Source: Syncephalis plumigaleata
Taxonomy: Eukaryota; Zoopagomycota; Zoopagomycetes; Zoopagales; Piptocephalidaceae
Assembly: GCA_025201365.1 (NCBI GenBank)
Contig: JAIXMF010000038.1
Span: forward strand, 1-63,083
Reading direction: 5' to 3'
DNA: 63,083 nt
A model generated the notes under the pieces. That model was not told where the DNA came from. It did no database searches and worked only from the letters and a program-made list of their open reading frames with translations. Of this stretch, positions 11,887 to 23,538 are shown piece by piece. A program made the translations under genes and the position numbers. Within the stretch, counting starts at the first letter, position 1, and every line of letters begins with the position of its first letter.

Positions 11887-14800
11887 GATAGATAGAAGAG
11901 ACGAAGAAGAGTAGCGTAATAATATGAATAATAATGAAACAGTACTAATACTATCGGTGAAGATAAGATACAAGAAAATACACCTGTTAAACTAGACAGA
12001 CGCTAGATAGATTAGCATGAGTCCAACTATAGTAACTAGAGTAGTTATTGATTGTTGATCTACAAGCAGTTGAAGTGATTAATTCTCAAAGTGACTACGT
12101 ACAATAAGAAGTACACACACTTTATATGATAGAAACAAGATGAGTAAGTGAGTGAGTGAGTGAGTGAGTGAATGAGTGAATGAGGAAAAGAAGCAATTGT
12201 TTACAGGGTTTTTCCTATTGATTAGCGCAGTTGACCTTCAACTTTTGGCTTTTATTAATAAATAACTTTGCACAATTGTTAACACCATTGTCACTGTAGA
12301 AATACAAATTGATACAGTACGACAATGGCAAATGTAATAATGAATTGTAGGAAACAATGGACTGCTTGTCTTTATTACTATGTGTATAATGAGTGTGGAA
12401 TGGAATAAATGGCTTACATTACTGATAAAATGCCGGAATAGTAGAATGAGTAATGTATAATGGAATGAGTGTATGGAATAATTGATGCTGGATGAAAGAG
12501 AAGAACGAGTATGCTAAGATACAATGCTGATTTGACGGGTAGAAGATAATGAAGTAATAATGGGATAGGAAGGGATAGGATAGAATGAGGAGTAATGTAA
12601 ATGGTATACAATAATGACACGTCGATATAGATCAAATTGATTTATGTTTATTAATATTGCTAGTGGATACTTATCAACAATGGATGACAGCGAGTGTTGG
12701 CAATAAGCATTAGCATGGTTGATTATCCCGTCATGTTGTCGTTGTTGAGTATTAGTTGATTGACATTTAGAATGGGAATTAGTACATATTGTCTGGATGT
12801 TGTCTCTTGTATTAGCAATGAATAGAAATGGCAACTTACCGAATAGAATGGAAATAGTATGCAGCCAATATCATTGACATTTTGATGTTCTAATTGTAAT
12901 ATTGTTAGTGTATTGTAATAAATGAACTTACCTGTAATTAATACTTATGAATGAATGAATGGATTACAATAAAGTGTTATGATATGTTATGTCCCCATCA
13001 TATCCGCGCCCTACCACCTGCCATTTCCGGTGTGAACAAACGCTATGCTGAATCGGTTGAAGAGCCTTGCGACAATATACCATTATACTGCCGAATGCTA
13101 GTGTAATAACATTCAGCAATAAAACTACGGAGGCTGGCATATGGTCCACTCATTACAAATGGCCATACACCTCATTATCAGCTTGGGGTGGTATTCAGTT
13201 GGCCAGCTAATTACCACCACTGACGATGTTGCCACTCCGTAGCGGTTCATGATATATTTAACCAAAGCGCATACGAGGGATCAGTGAATTAGCACATTTA
13301 TACAAATGTATCTGTGCTAATAGGACATAACATAATAAAAAAGGATTGGGATGATGCAAAGGGAGGGTTTCGATGTATAAGCAAACAATATAAGATAATG
13401 TAAGTGGAGGAGATAGAAATACATAGAGACGTTATAAAGCAAAAAACAGCAATAAAATATAAGAGTGTAGACATTAAGTATTGGAAATAAGCAAACATAT
13501 GTTGAATTATAGCAGCATTGGAATAGAATGATGCAGATAAGAATGATTAGAAATACATAGGTATATTGCAGTTTGAATAGGATAGCGCGAATAAAGAACG
13601 ATTAAACACACACAGAAACATATCATTAAATAAGACCAGTCATCATAATATCAAGTAAACTAAGCCCCTTCTCCCAGCGAAGGCAGCAACATGATGGTCA
13701 AATATCATGGCAAAGCGTCGTTTAAATGATATTATGGTGGCAAATATCTCAAACACATATCAATATAAAATAAAGAAACGTATTCAAGCATTTGCAAACC
13801 GATACACTCCATAATACTCATATAATAGAGAGGCTACCCAACTACATTACAACTGAATGACCTGTAGCAGCAATGGCGCAACTTACCCTTTTCTCGAGGA
13901 TGTTTAGGCTAAGCAGTTCTCGATACTTCAAATGCGTAGTCTCACCATTGCTTTGCAGTAGCTTCATATTATACCAATATACGAACGTCCGCAAGCGAGT
14001 AGCGTAGAACACCGACACCCGTTACAGGTACCGACATTGCACTGAGCTGGAAAAAGTCAACTACGCTCATTACAGCATTCAGCGCTACGCTACACGCAAA
14101 CAGTTTACGGAGCACTGACCTATTTTACTATGTGTATGTTTAAACAAAGAAAGGGAAAGCGAAAGTAAGGAATGAAGAATGAAGTAATGAAGAGTGAAGC
14201 GAAGAGTAAAGAGAAAGAGAAAGAGAAGTGGCTGTAGCAACCACTCATAAGATATCCAGTTCTTATCGATGAAGGGTGTACTGACCTGTTATGAGTGCTT
14301 CTGTCATTGGCTAATCAGCACAGGATATCAAAGAGACGATAAGGCCTTCCTATTTAGTAAGATAGGTTTCAGTGATACGGATAGCTATTTGTCCTCGGAT
14401 TTAGAGGGTCAAACGACCTAAGCTGTGTTCCCCCAGTTGGGTGTGCAATGCCGTGATTACAGCGTACTAGGAAAAACCAGTATGGAAATAGGAGTAATAG
14501 CACACACGTTGTTGCAATACGTACATAAGCGTGCATGGCCCGTGCGATATACCTGTCCTTATTAACTAATCATAATAAAATAAGTGACACTAGAACTTAG
14601 CGAGATAGTTACTCATAGTAAACAAGCTAATCATTTGCACGCAATTGCCACGTAGTAGCGGCTTCACGTGATTATAGCGCTCACAACAAGGATAGCAGCT
14701 TAACTCTGTGCGGATTGCAAGATCATTGGCCGAGAAGTGAGACATAGCGGCCCAATAATCGATCTCGTCTACCCGGCGCTTCCGTCTCATTCCATCTATC

Positions 14801-14967
14801 CGATCCACTCCATCTCATTTCATCTATCCGGTCCACTCCATCTCATATGCCTGACTCATCCACTTCCTCTATGACGAAATAACTTCTTTCGTTTTCTTTT
14901 TGCTTCTAGCAAACTGCTATCTTTTTACTAAACGAATTAACGTTTCACGCTACTACCACTCTCAAAT
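11887..14967. other. Long divergent intergenic region
   Basis: About 3.1 kb between PEP7 (leftward) and the CHK2-like kinase (rightward). It contains a GTGA microsatellite near 12141 and A/T-rich DNA. I see no protein gene, tRNA or rRNA. Confidence 0.5.
12141..12182. repeat. TGAG microsatellite
   Basis: Tandem GTGA/GTGAATGA units over about 40 bp, upstream of PEP7. Confidence 0.85.
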
Positions 14968-17900
14968 ATGTCTGCTTCTACATCCACCGCAAGTACAAGT
15001 CTATCTCCATCCCGCATGAGCGATAAGCTGTATATAAATTTACCAAAATGCTGGGATACACTATGTGAAGAGGAGAAGGAGGACATGGTCTGGTGGCTGG
15101 AGATTATCGACGCCGAGGCCACAGGTATGTACCGCTAATGTTTATACGAGTAACTACTAATAAGTACATAGAACCCATAGAACGTACATTGCCGCCAGGT
15201 CAGACACTCCGCATTGGGTCCGACAAAACGAAGTGGTAAGTCCTACTATATTATTAAAACCCGTATGTACTAACGATATCTCCGTTTTAAATAGTGGTTA
15301 CCCGCTCAAGATAAATGACTTGTCGGGCGTCTACTTTGAGCTGGCAGTGGTAAGCCGACAATAGCTGCTTCACAAGTATATCGCTAACTATAGTATACAT
15401 TGATACATTACACTTAGACCAACGAGGACATTACGTTTAAGGTAGGTAGCATACTAAAGCGTTTATTACTAGCACTAACACCATAGCTAGAACATAATGC
15501 TCCCATCTGTAAAAGGTAAGTTACCCACGCCACCCAATACACAATGACTTATACGATATGTAGTCGAAGGAGTTAAAGTAGACGTTGACCGCCAAGAACA
15601 GTTTTCAGAAGGCTTCCATATCATCATTACCGGTTGTGCTAGTAAGTAAACGGCTAATACAATCTACGGCCGTTATTAACCATACCTGTATTAATAGCTA
15701 AGTTCGTTGTGCACAAGTTGCAACCGACGACTGTCATGGACAACAGCAACGATAAGAAATACAAGAAGGTAAGTTGTATAACAACCTGAAGATAACGATA
15801 ATAACGAATGCTGTATTATAGTTAGTGGACAAGAAATACATTATGACTGAGAAGAAACTGGGAGAGTAAGTAGTTTCCGAATGCTAATATTGGCAAAAAG
15901 CTAACTAACGTTAATTACATAGGGGAACATATGGCTCAGTCTACCTGGGCATGAATCGCGCTACGCGTAAGCGTGTTGCGATCAAGTTCTCTTTACATGG
16001 TGACCACAAACATATAGCGCTCCAAGAGGTGAGCATGCTCCGGGGGCTACGCGGCCGCCCCCACTTTATCCAGCTAGCTGCTTCACATACTACCTTCCGT
16101 GGCATGTGTAACGACCTCACATGCACACACGAATTCGAAAAGTAAGATATCGTTTTTTATTAATAAAAGTATAATCGTATTTATAATTGCTTATGCTTAC
16201 TAATTCTCTGTAAACGAAGATGTAAATATACTCACGCTTCGGTAGTGGTTACCGAGCTTTTCCCATAAGAATATAAATAAAAATTGTTTCGTTACACCTC
16301 CCTCCTTAGATTGATGCCGACTCGGCATTATCATTAAAAGCTTGAACTAGCTCTTTAGCATTTGCTAGATCGTCCGTGGATTGCCATGTCATCTCGTGGT
16401 CTGCGTATCCTTTCCATTTGACTAAGTATTGTGTCTTACCGCGTCTTGTACGTTTACCGACGATTGCTTCAACTTCGTATTCTTCTTCGTTATTAATAAT
16501 AATTGGTGGAGGGGGAGGCGGATATCGGTTAGCGAATTCGACGGGATTGTTTTCGTACGGTTTTAATAAACTAACGTGGAATACATTATGTATTCTCATG
16601 CTATCTGGTAATTGCAATTTGTACGCTACCGTCGATACACGCTCGATGATTTTGTAAGGGCCTGTAAATTGATGCGACAACTTACGCTTAGGTCGATCAC
16701 GACTTACTTCCGGTGTCAAGTTCTTAGTTGATAGTAGAACTTGTGTACCAACCTCGAATTCCACTTCTCGTCGCTTTTGATCTGCATGTTGCTTTTGTCG
16801 TTCTTGTGCCGTTTCCAGCGCATCCCGTGTCGTTAAATAAATATCGTTCAACTTCTGTAAAAAGGTTGCTGTGCTTTCTATGTTAGTGTCTTTGTTGAAA
16901 TCGTGACGTCGAGCTAGGTCGTCAGGCATGTAGGGATGATGGCCTAAATCGGTGTAAAAGGGCGAGTAACCGGTCGATGATTGTTTAGCGTTGTTGTAAG
17001 CGAATTCAACAAGTGCCAAGTGCTGATCCCAATCATTTTGTTGATGGTTAACACATGTACGCAGAAGTTGTTCCAATGTGCGATTGGTGCGTTCCGTCTG
17101 GCCGTCTGTCTCGGGGTGGAAGGCTGTAGACATAAGTATGCGAACGTCGAGTATCTTGTGTAATTCCTGCCAGAATTTGCTTGTGAATTTCGCATCGCGG
17201 TCGCACACAATCGAACGGGGCATACCATGTAAACGCATGATGTTGTTGACAAACAGCTGCGCAACGTCAACTGCAGTCGCCGTCGTCTTCATAGGTATGA
17301 AGTGGGCTCGTTTCGTGAAACGATCTACGACGACGAAGATAGCGTCATAACCTGCCTTAGTACGCGGTAATTGTACTATGAAATCCATGGAAATGTCGCG
17401 CCATCTTCCTTCTGGTATTGGTAAAGGTTGTAGAAGACCACCAGGTAACTGCTGCGAGTGTTTCGTGCGTTGACATATCTCACAAGATTTGATATATCGT
17501 TTAACCATGCTTGATAGACCGGGCCAATAGTATTTGCGTTTGATTGCCGCTATTGTCTTTTCTTCACCGAAATGTGCAGCTAGTGGTGCATCGTGATGGT
17601 CGTTGAATATATCTAAATAAAGATCATCGTACTTGGGGATGCATAGCCTTGGTTCTATTCCTTTCATTTCATAAATTAGCCCATAATCGTCACACCTGAA
17701 ATGTCGTAATATCTTTCGCGTTGTCTTATTACTAATTTTCTTCCCTCCCAACAAAACAGACTTTACACCCGTAAAGTAATCGTCATGATCGTAACCTGTT
17801 AGGATTCGTTGCTGGAAGGTGGTGAGATCGACTGAGTATAACGTGTTGCAGATGTCGGCCATACGACGAGACAACGCGTCCGCTACGACGTTAGTACGGC

Positions 17901-20900
17901 CAGGTTTGTAAACGATATCGATATCATACCCGCGCAGGAGTGTAAGCCAACGTGATTGTCGCGCTAATAGTACATTTTGTTGTTTAAGTAGGTGTGTGAG
18001 TGGCTCATGGTCTGTATAGAGAACAAAACGGCCATAGCTGAGGTAAGGGCGCCATAGACGCACCGCTGTAAGTGCTGCTAACATTTCCTTGTCATACGCA
18101 GCGTATTTCTTCTCGGCAGTTTGTAGTGTACGCGACATGAAAGCAATAGGGTGTTCGATGTCATCTATCTCTTGTGATAATACAGCACCGATTGCGTAAT
18201 CAGATGCATCGGTAGTGACAATGAATGGTACGGTAACATCAGGTATCGCTAAGACAGGTGCAGTGACTATAGCTTTACGCAATGTATCGAACGCTAATTG
18301 TTGTGCTTCCCCCCATGTAAACGGTACATCCTTCTTAGTCAATTGACTTAGATGTCGTGCAATATCAGCATACCCACGAATAAACCGTCTATAATAACCG
18401 GTTAATCCCAAGAATGATCGTAATTCTTTTAAATTACTGGGTATTGGCCAATTAGTAATGGCCGTTACCTTATCATGTAGTGGTTTTATACCCTCGCAAC
18501 CAATATTATGTCCCAAGAATTCCACCTCCTCTTTACCGAACTCACACTTGCTCAGTTTCGCATAAAGCTTATGTTCCCGTAACAGTTCTAATACCTGTCT
18601 CAAATGCAATTCATGTTCCGCATGATTTTTACTAAATACAAGTATATCATCTAGGAATATCACTACACATTTGTCTAACAATTTGTGAAACACGTTTTGC
18701 ATTAAACGCATAAATACAGAGGGCGCGTTAGTTAGACCGAATCCCATTACTGTCCACTCGTAATGCCCATAGCGTGTTCTAAACGCTGTCTTGTGAATAT
18801 CATCCTCATGTACTCTAATTTGATGATATCCACTTCTCAAGTCGATCTTTGAGAACACCTTAGCCCCATGTAGTTGATCAAACAATTCGTCGATCAACGG
18901 TAACGCATAACGATCACGTATCGTTTGCGCATTTAGCATTCGATAATCCACACACATTCGCAAATCACCCCCTTTCTTTTTAACAAACAGTACAGGTGCA
19001 CCAAATGGTGATGTACTTGGCCTAATAAAGCCTTTTTCTAACAAATCATCTAATTGTCTTTTTAACTCATCTAATTCTTTCTTTGCTAAATGATAGGTGG
19101 GCCTGAATGGTGGCTGCTGATGTGGGATTAGATTGATACGTATATCAATATCGCGCTTAGGCGGTAATCCCGGCGGTAACTCGTCAGGTCCCACATCTGC
19201 AAACTCACTCAATAATCGAGCATAGCGCCCGTGCAATGGATTATTATTTTCTTTTGCCTCTTTTGTTTCTTGTACCATTGCTAATAAAAATATATCATCA
19301 TCTTTTAACTTCTTAACCTCTGCTAATGTCATCAAAGTGGATTCAACGCTGCGATGATTTGATTGCTCAACCGTGGAATTGGCCATTGATTCAATGATGC
19401 CAGAACTCCAATCTATTTGTGCCTCGTGTCTTCGTAACCATGGCATACCTAGTATTGCGTCATAATTGCCCAATTTCATTATAGTGAAGTCAACACTTTC
19501 TTCAAAATGATTGTAGACTGTAGGCACTTTATTTGCAACACCAGATACGCTACATTCCGCACCATTACCCAATTTTACGTTTGATCGCTTGGCTGTTGTA
19601 TTCACATGTACTTGTGCTTTTCCAGCAAATTCTGTGTCCATGAAATTTGCAGATGCGCCTGAATCGATAAGTACATGGGCAGTAACACCGTTAATGATAG
19701 GTGTTACCGTGAGCAATCCGGAACTAGTGTTTCCTTGGATGAGCGAGAACAGCTCGAATCCAGGTGGGATCTTGGGTGTTGGAGTAGTAGCGGCGACCTG
19801 GCCGTCAGTAATAACGCCGCATTCGATTACTGACGGTCGTCGTTTCCCTGGTTGTCGTCCGCGTTCGGTGGGTGTTGTATGTTATTGGCTTGTTGTTGAT
19901 TGTTGTTGAAGTTACGATTGTTGTTGTAATTGCGGTTGTTGTTGAAGTTACGGTTATTATTGTTGCGGTTGCGACAATTCCGAGCTATGTGACCGCGTCC
20001 ATTACACTCATAGCATCGTATGGCGTTGTTGTTGTTGTTGTTACGATTGTTGCGGATTCCTAGGCTGTTTAAAGCTTGCGCTAACACGTCCAAGTCCATA
20101 GGTACCGGTCCGTTTTGTGGTTTAGGTTGGGCTCGCGCTAATTGTTGTAATCCATGCTTCCTTGAATAATAAAAAGCTCTTGTTACCGTGAAAGCCTCGT
20201 TAATATTGTGAACATTGTTCCGGAATGAATCAGCTAAGTACTCGGGTGGCAAGGTGAGACGGAACGATGTTACAAGCTCCATATCGCCTGCATCTGAAAT
20301 TTTACTGCGTAGCGCGGTAAATTGGGTGATATGTTCTTCGATGTCTTGATCTTCTGTCCAGCGTAGTCTGGTCAACTCTAAGCGCGCGATATCGGCGGAT
20401 TTGTTACCGTTGAAACGGTCCATAATACCGTTTCTCATTTCTTGCCATGTGGTGTACGGTGTGGCTCCTCCTCGTATTGATTGGTACCAGACAGCAGCGG
20501 CACCAGATAGTTGTTGAGCTGCTATCACCAATTTCTGAGCATCGGTCCATTCTCCTAGCGTCCATGCATCATCAACCATGTTACACCAATGATCCACTGG
20601 AATCGAGGAATCACCGGTGAACTTCTCGGTGTGGGTGAGTGGTGATCGAGCGGGATTCATGATGTAATAATCTGATGTTACGTAGATGGTGAATTCAAGA
20701 ATCTTGGACGACTGGAACTGGAATATTATTGCTAAGCGACTAACGCAATGACGGTGCGACTAACGCAATGTAACGGTACGACTAACGCAGTGACGGTGCG
20801 ACTAACGCAATGTAACGGTACGACTAACGCAATGACGGTGCGACTAACGCAATGTAACGGTGCGACTAACGCAATATAGCAGTGCGACTAACGCAGTATG

Positions 20901-22237
20901 ACAGTACGACGAACGTAAAAATAGCAATGCGACTAACGCAAATAGGGCGATGGAAAGTAGGTCCGTTGCTACCAATGTAACGACCTCACATGCACACACG
21001 AATTCGAAAAGTAAGATATCGTTTTTTATTAATAAAAGTATAATCGTATTTATAATTGCTTATGCTTACTAATTCTCTGTAAACGAAGATGTAAATATAC
21101 TCACGCTTCGGTAGTGGTTACCGAGCTTTTCCCATAAGAATATAAATAAAAATTGTTTCGTTACAGCATGTATACTATACTACAACATGCCTGGGGAGAT
21201 CTGGACCGCTACATTCGCCTTCATGGAATGATCCCAGAAGCATGTGCGAAGAAAATATTCAAGCAACTACTAAAAGGTATCAAGGTAAGTTGCATTATCA
21301 CTAATATCACGATAGAATACTAATTATTTATTAGATCATGCACGACAATGACATGGTGCACAGTGGTAAGCTATACTAATGAATTTCCTAATACTGTTAT
21401 TGACATATCATTTACTACTAACACTATTGCACCATTAGACATTAAGGTAAGTACTAATTTATTAGCGGTACATCATAGCACGGCTAACAGTGTTCTTGCT
21501 AGCCCGGCAACATCTTGTTGTTGGAGTTCAGTCAGTCGCCCACTGCGGTCTATGCTGACTTTGGGCTAACTGAGAAACTTGTGCCACCGACATCTTTCAT
21601 AACTAAGTTCGGTGGCACAAAGGCTTATATGGCGCCAGAGGTGTTCACAGCACACTCCTTCGAATGGCCCATCATTAAGGCAGAATTAAATCTTATGGAT
21701 AAAGACCTCAAACCCTTTTTGAAACTGTCATCATTAATGAATGATGGTTATGGCAAGGCTTCCGATATGTGGAGCCTTGGCATAACACTATTCCAGATGC
21801 TGTTTGGTAAGTGACTAGATAATTACAACTTACTTATACTAATACCAATGCCGTTATTAGGAAGATTGCCATTTCAAACGAGTAGCGAATATTACAAGTC
21901 ATTCCGCAACACTCTAAAAATGGATGTTGCCGCTTTAAACCGGCATGGGCGAGTCACCGATGAGGGTAAGTATAACAATTATTATGAATTTATATTTGCT
22001 AACTATTGATTAGGCATGGAGCTCATTTGCAATCTACTAAAAGTAGATGCCAACAAGCGATATACCGTGGATGATGCGCTGGCTTGCTCGTGGCTTGCTG
22101 AGCTAGCGGCGGAAGAGGCAAGCTCCTCTGCATCACTACAGCAATCCCGCAAGCGCAACCGACACATGCCATCCACTCTAACTCGCACCAACTACCCGCG
22201 CGATGCCAAGCGGGTCAATATCAATTACAAATGGTAA
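14968..22237 (+). CDS. CHK2/Rad53-like FHA-kinase gene, interrupted by an LTR retrotransposon
   Basis: Fourteen exons: 14968-15124, 15172-15235, 15295-15349, 15418-15441, 15491-15515, 15564-15641, 15698-15768, 15822-15865, 15923-16106 (left part), 21171-21284 (right part), 21335-21365, 21439-21446 (8 nt), 21503-21806, 21861-21965 and 22014-22237. Host sequence totals about 495 codons. Exons 2-6 encode an FHA-like domain ([15 protein letters not shown]). The kinase follows: [26 protein letters not shown] (HSD for HRD), [18 protein letters not shown] basic tail ends in NINYKW. FHA plus kinase is the Cds1/Rad53 checkpoint layout; the FHA call is weaker than the kinase call. The exon is split at the ATP-lobe/C-lobe junction by the element at 16107-21165, so the allele here is probably null. 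The final GTAAGT over the stop may alternatively be a donor adding only one residue. Confidence 0.82.
16102..16106. repeat. Target-site duplication, left copy
   Basis: GCATG directly outside the left LTR, repeated at 21166-21170 directly outside the right LTR. Confidence 0.95.
16107..16296 (-). repeat. 3' LTR of the chromovirus
   Basis: 190 bp, starting TGTAACG and ending CGTTACA, same sequence as 20976-21165. Next to it, inside the element, is a purine-rich tract on the minus strand (AAGGAGGGAGG, about 16297-16308), the expected plus-strand primer. Confidence 0.97.
16306..19716 (-). CDS. pol polyprotein of the chromovirus
   Basis: 1136 residues. Order of domains: aspartic protease ([11 protein letters not shown], near residue 15), reverse transcriptase (about 200-400, FLDDILVFS), RNase H ([14 protein letters not shown]), zinc-binding and core integrase ([20 protein letters not shown], then the D,D-35-E region near [10 protein letters not shown]), and a C-terminal chromodomain ([15 protein letters not shown]). 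The chromodomain places it among chromoviruses, which use it for chromatin targeting. The usable start is not an independent initiation site in most relatives, where pol is made as a fusion with gag. Confidence 0.96.
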   Translation of the reverse strand: MLTVTPIINGVTAHVLIDSGASANFMDTEFAGKAQVHVNTTAKRSNVKLGNGAECSVSGVANKVPTVYNHFEESVDFTIMKLGNYDAILGMPWLRRHEAQIDWSSGIIESMANSTVEQSNHRSVESTLMTLAEVKKLKDDDIFLLAMVQETKEAKENNNPLHGRYARLLSEFADVGPDELPPGLPPKRDIDIRINLIPHQQPPFRPTYHLAKKELDELKRQLDDLLEKGFIRPSTSPFGAPVLFVKKKGGDLRMCVDYRMLNAQTIRDRYALPLIDELFDQLHGAKVFSKIDLRSGYHQIRVHEDDIHKTAFRTRYGHYEWTVMGFGLTNAPSVFMRLMQNVFHKLLDKCVVIFLDDILVFSKNHAEHELHLRQVLELLREHKLYAKLSKCEFGKEEVEFLGHNIGCEGIKPLHDKVTAITNWPIPSNLKELRSFLGLTGYYRRFIRGYADIARHLSQLTKKDVPFTWGEAQQLAFDTLRKAIVTAPVLAIPDVTVPFIVTTDASDYAIGAVLSQEIDDIEHPIAFMSRTLQTAEKKYAAYDKEMLAALTAVRLWRPYLSYGRFVLYTDHEPLTHLLKQQNVLLARQSRWLTLLRGYDIDIVYKPGRTNVVADALSRRMADICNTLYSVDLTTFQQRILTGYDHDDYFTGVKSVLLGGKKISNKTTRKILRHFRCDDYGLIYEMKGIEPRLCIPKYDDLYLDIFNDHHDAPLAAHFGEEKTIAAIKRKYYWPGLSSMVKRYIKSCEICQRTKHSQQLPGGLLQPLPIPEGRWRDISMDFIVQLPRTKAGYDAIFVVVDRFTKRAHFIPMKTTATAVDVAQLFVNNIMRLHGMPRSIVCDRDAKFTSKFWQELHKILDVRILMSTAFHPETDGQTERTNRTLEQLLRTCVNHQQNDWDQHLALVEFAYNNAKQSSTGYSPFYTDLGHHPYMPDDLARRHDFNKDTNIESTATFLQKLNDIYLTTRDALETAQERQKQHADQKRREVEFEVGTQVLLSTKNLTPEVSRDRPKRKLSHQFTGPYKIIERVSTVAYKLQLPDSMRIHNVFHVSLLKPYENNPVEFANRYPPPPPPIIINNEEEYEVEAIVGKRTRRGKTQYLVKWKGYADHEMTWQSTDDLANAKELVQAFNDNAESASI
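19827..20660 (-). CDS. gag protein of the chromovirus
   Basis: 277 residues. The N-terminal half is a Ty3/Gypsy capsid-like domain ([32 protein letters not shown]). The C-terminal part has a single CCHC zinc knuckle ([14 protein letters not shown]) set in a long Asn-rich tract of NNNRN repeats. Its role is to form the intracellular particle that packages element RNA. Confidence 0.93.
   Translation of the reverse strand: MNPARSPLTHTEKFTGDSSIPVDHWCNMVDDAWTLGEWTDAQKLVIAAQQLSGAAAVWYQSIRGGATPYTTWQEMRNGIMDRFNGNKSADIARLELTRLRWTEDQDIEEHITQFTALRSKISDAGDMELVTSFRLTLPPEYLADSFRNNVHNINEAFTVTRAFYYSRKHGLQQLARAQPKPQNGPVPMDLDVLAQALNSLGIRNNRNNNNNNAIRCYECNGRGHIARNCRNRNNNNRNFNNNRNYNNNRNFNNNQQQANNIQHPPNADDNQGNDDRQ
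20736..20951. repeat. Tandem 20/22-bp repeats in the element leader
   Basis: Ten units of about 20-23 bp built on GCGACTAACGCAATG, alternating a short form ending in ACGGT and a long form ending in TAACGGT, with drift in the last few units. They lie between the primer-binding site and gag. Confidence 0.95.
20976..21165 (-). repeat. 5' LTR of the chromovirus
   Basis: 190 bp, identical by eye to the other LTR. Immediately inside, on the minus strand, TTGGTAGCAACGGACC is the likely primer-binding site, complementary to a tRNA 3' end with acceptor AGCAACG, which would pair A1:U72 as in eukaryotic initiator tRNA-Met (inference). Confidence 0.97.
21166..21170. repeat. Target-site duplication, right copy
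   Basis: GCATG, the second copy of the 5-bp host duplication. The kinase exon continues in phase from here. Confidence 0.95.
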
Positions 22238-23490
22238 GTAAGCCTTTATTTCAATACATACATGACTAACATATCTTTAGTTAAATATGTAACATTGCAT
22301 TACTATCTTTCTTGTATCATCTTTTGCTCAACATATGTATACTAAAATAAATTTTGTGCTTTATTCTAATTCTCGATTACTCTTACAATCAAAATGATGC
22401 TAACAGCACATACACAAATCATTAATAAATGCTTATACTATTCCTTTATCACACATGTAGTTGAATGCTTAGCATACTGAATCTATTTATTCAAGTGTTC
22501 GATAATATCAGCATACATATTTTATTTTAATCATCACTCTAAGCAGATACAACTAATATCATCTTGCTACTCCCCTCATTCCACTATTACTTTCATACAC
22601 TCCCTTTCGCTCTCTTTATTCATTATGACTATTTATTTCCATCATTCTACCTTTCCACTACATATACATGCTTGTCACTATTCCCATTTCACACTGCATG
22701 TATTCACTATTCCACCTATTGCTCATTCCCCTTGCCATTTATTTCTTTAAACAGCACGCGTCTTCTTCGTGTCAAGTGCATTCTAGCTGCTTCCCTTGTT
22801 CCCCTTTCCCTTCTTTACCAATATGCGTCCTCTTCGTGCTAATCTCATTTCCCTTGCCAGTAAACAACACACGTCCACTTCTTAACTATATGCTAGTTAT
22901 TCCTTTTCCTTTTATTTACCTATCTATTTTCTCAGTAATACGCGTCTTCTTCGTGTCATTCGCATTCCACTTACTTCATCTTTCACTCTAGCATACACAT
23001 TCCCAATAGCAGCTATTCTGTCATACTATCTCTATGACGTTTATTTATCTCTTTGTTTTCCTCTTCCTCTAACCTATCTACATGCTCACTTATCGTTATT
23101 ATTACTATACCAATAAGCCTTGTTTATTGTTCGTTATAGTCTTTTGTTTTCTATCACTGTCCTGCTTATTTATCAATGTTTAAGCGTTCACTGCTCTCGT
23201 TGTAATATGCACCTTTCACTTTTACCACTCTTTTCCGTCATCTGTTTGTATGCCACTATTACGTCATGCTTTTATTTGTATTTCATTTGTTTACTGCCAT
23301 CTACATACTCTATTCACATACAAGCATACACTGCTTCTTCAAATAAACTGACATACGTGCTCATGCACCCTTCCTTGCTCATTCCTTGCTCGTTCGTGAC
23401 AAGTCAGTCATTCTACTAGTTGCTGCTTGTTTATTACATTGTTTATCGTGTATTCTATTTGTTCACTCGTTGCTACCTCTATGCAATAAT
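22238..23490. other. CT-rich non-coding tract
   Basis: Strongly pyrimidine-skewed on the plus strand, with degenerate repetition of phrases such as GCGTCTTCTTCGTGTC (near 22757, 22825, 22940). Long open frames here are only a by-product of the skew and have no domain. No upstream part of the isoleucyl-tRNA synthetase is seen. Confidence 0.55.
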
Positions 23491-23538
23491 GGATATTGAA
23501 TACGTCAACTTATTTGCATTCTCATCGTCACTTGATAG

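Larger units (their letters stand above)
16107..21165 (-). mobile_element. Ty3/Gypsy chromovirus LTR retrotransposon
   Basis: Bounded by two 190-bp direct repeats (TGTAACG...CGTTACA) that I read as identical, flanked by the 5-bp duplication GCATG. Transcribed leftward: 5' LTR 20976-21165, primer-binding site, repeat-rich leader, gag, pol ending in a chromodomain, purine-rich tract, 3' LTR. The element looks whole, and the identical LTRs imply a very young insertion. It is inserted in an exon of the CHK2-like host gene. Gag and pol lie in different frames, and this family is known to join them by programmed frameshifting. Confidence 0.97.

Noticed and set aside
12964-13149. Short frame with a membrane-like start between PEP7 and the kinase
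   Set aside because: Isolated, no splice partners, no similarity recognised; the long spacer gives such frames by chance.
20736-20951. CRISPR-like array
   Set aside because: Units are contiguous and near-identical with no unique spacers, inside a retrotransposon leader of a eukaryote.
22564-23419. Overlapping open frames encoding hydrophobic proteins
   Set aside because: Products are Leu/Phe/Ser/Tyr-rich as expected from CT-rich DNA, with no domain, start context or splice structure.
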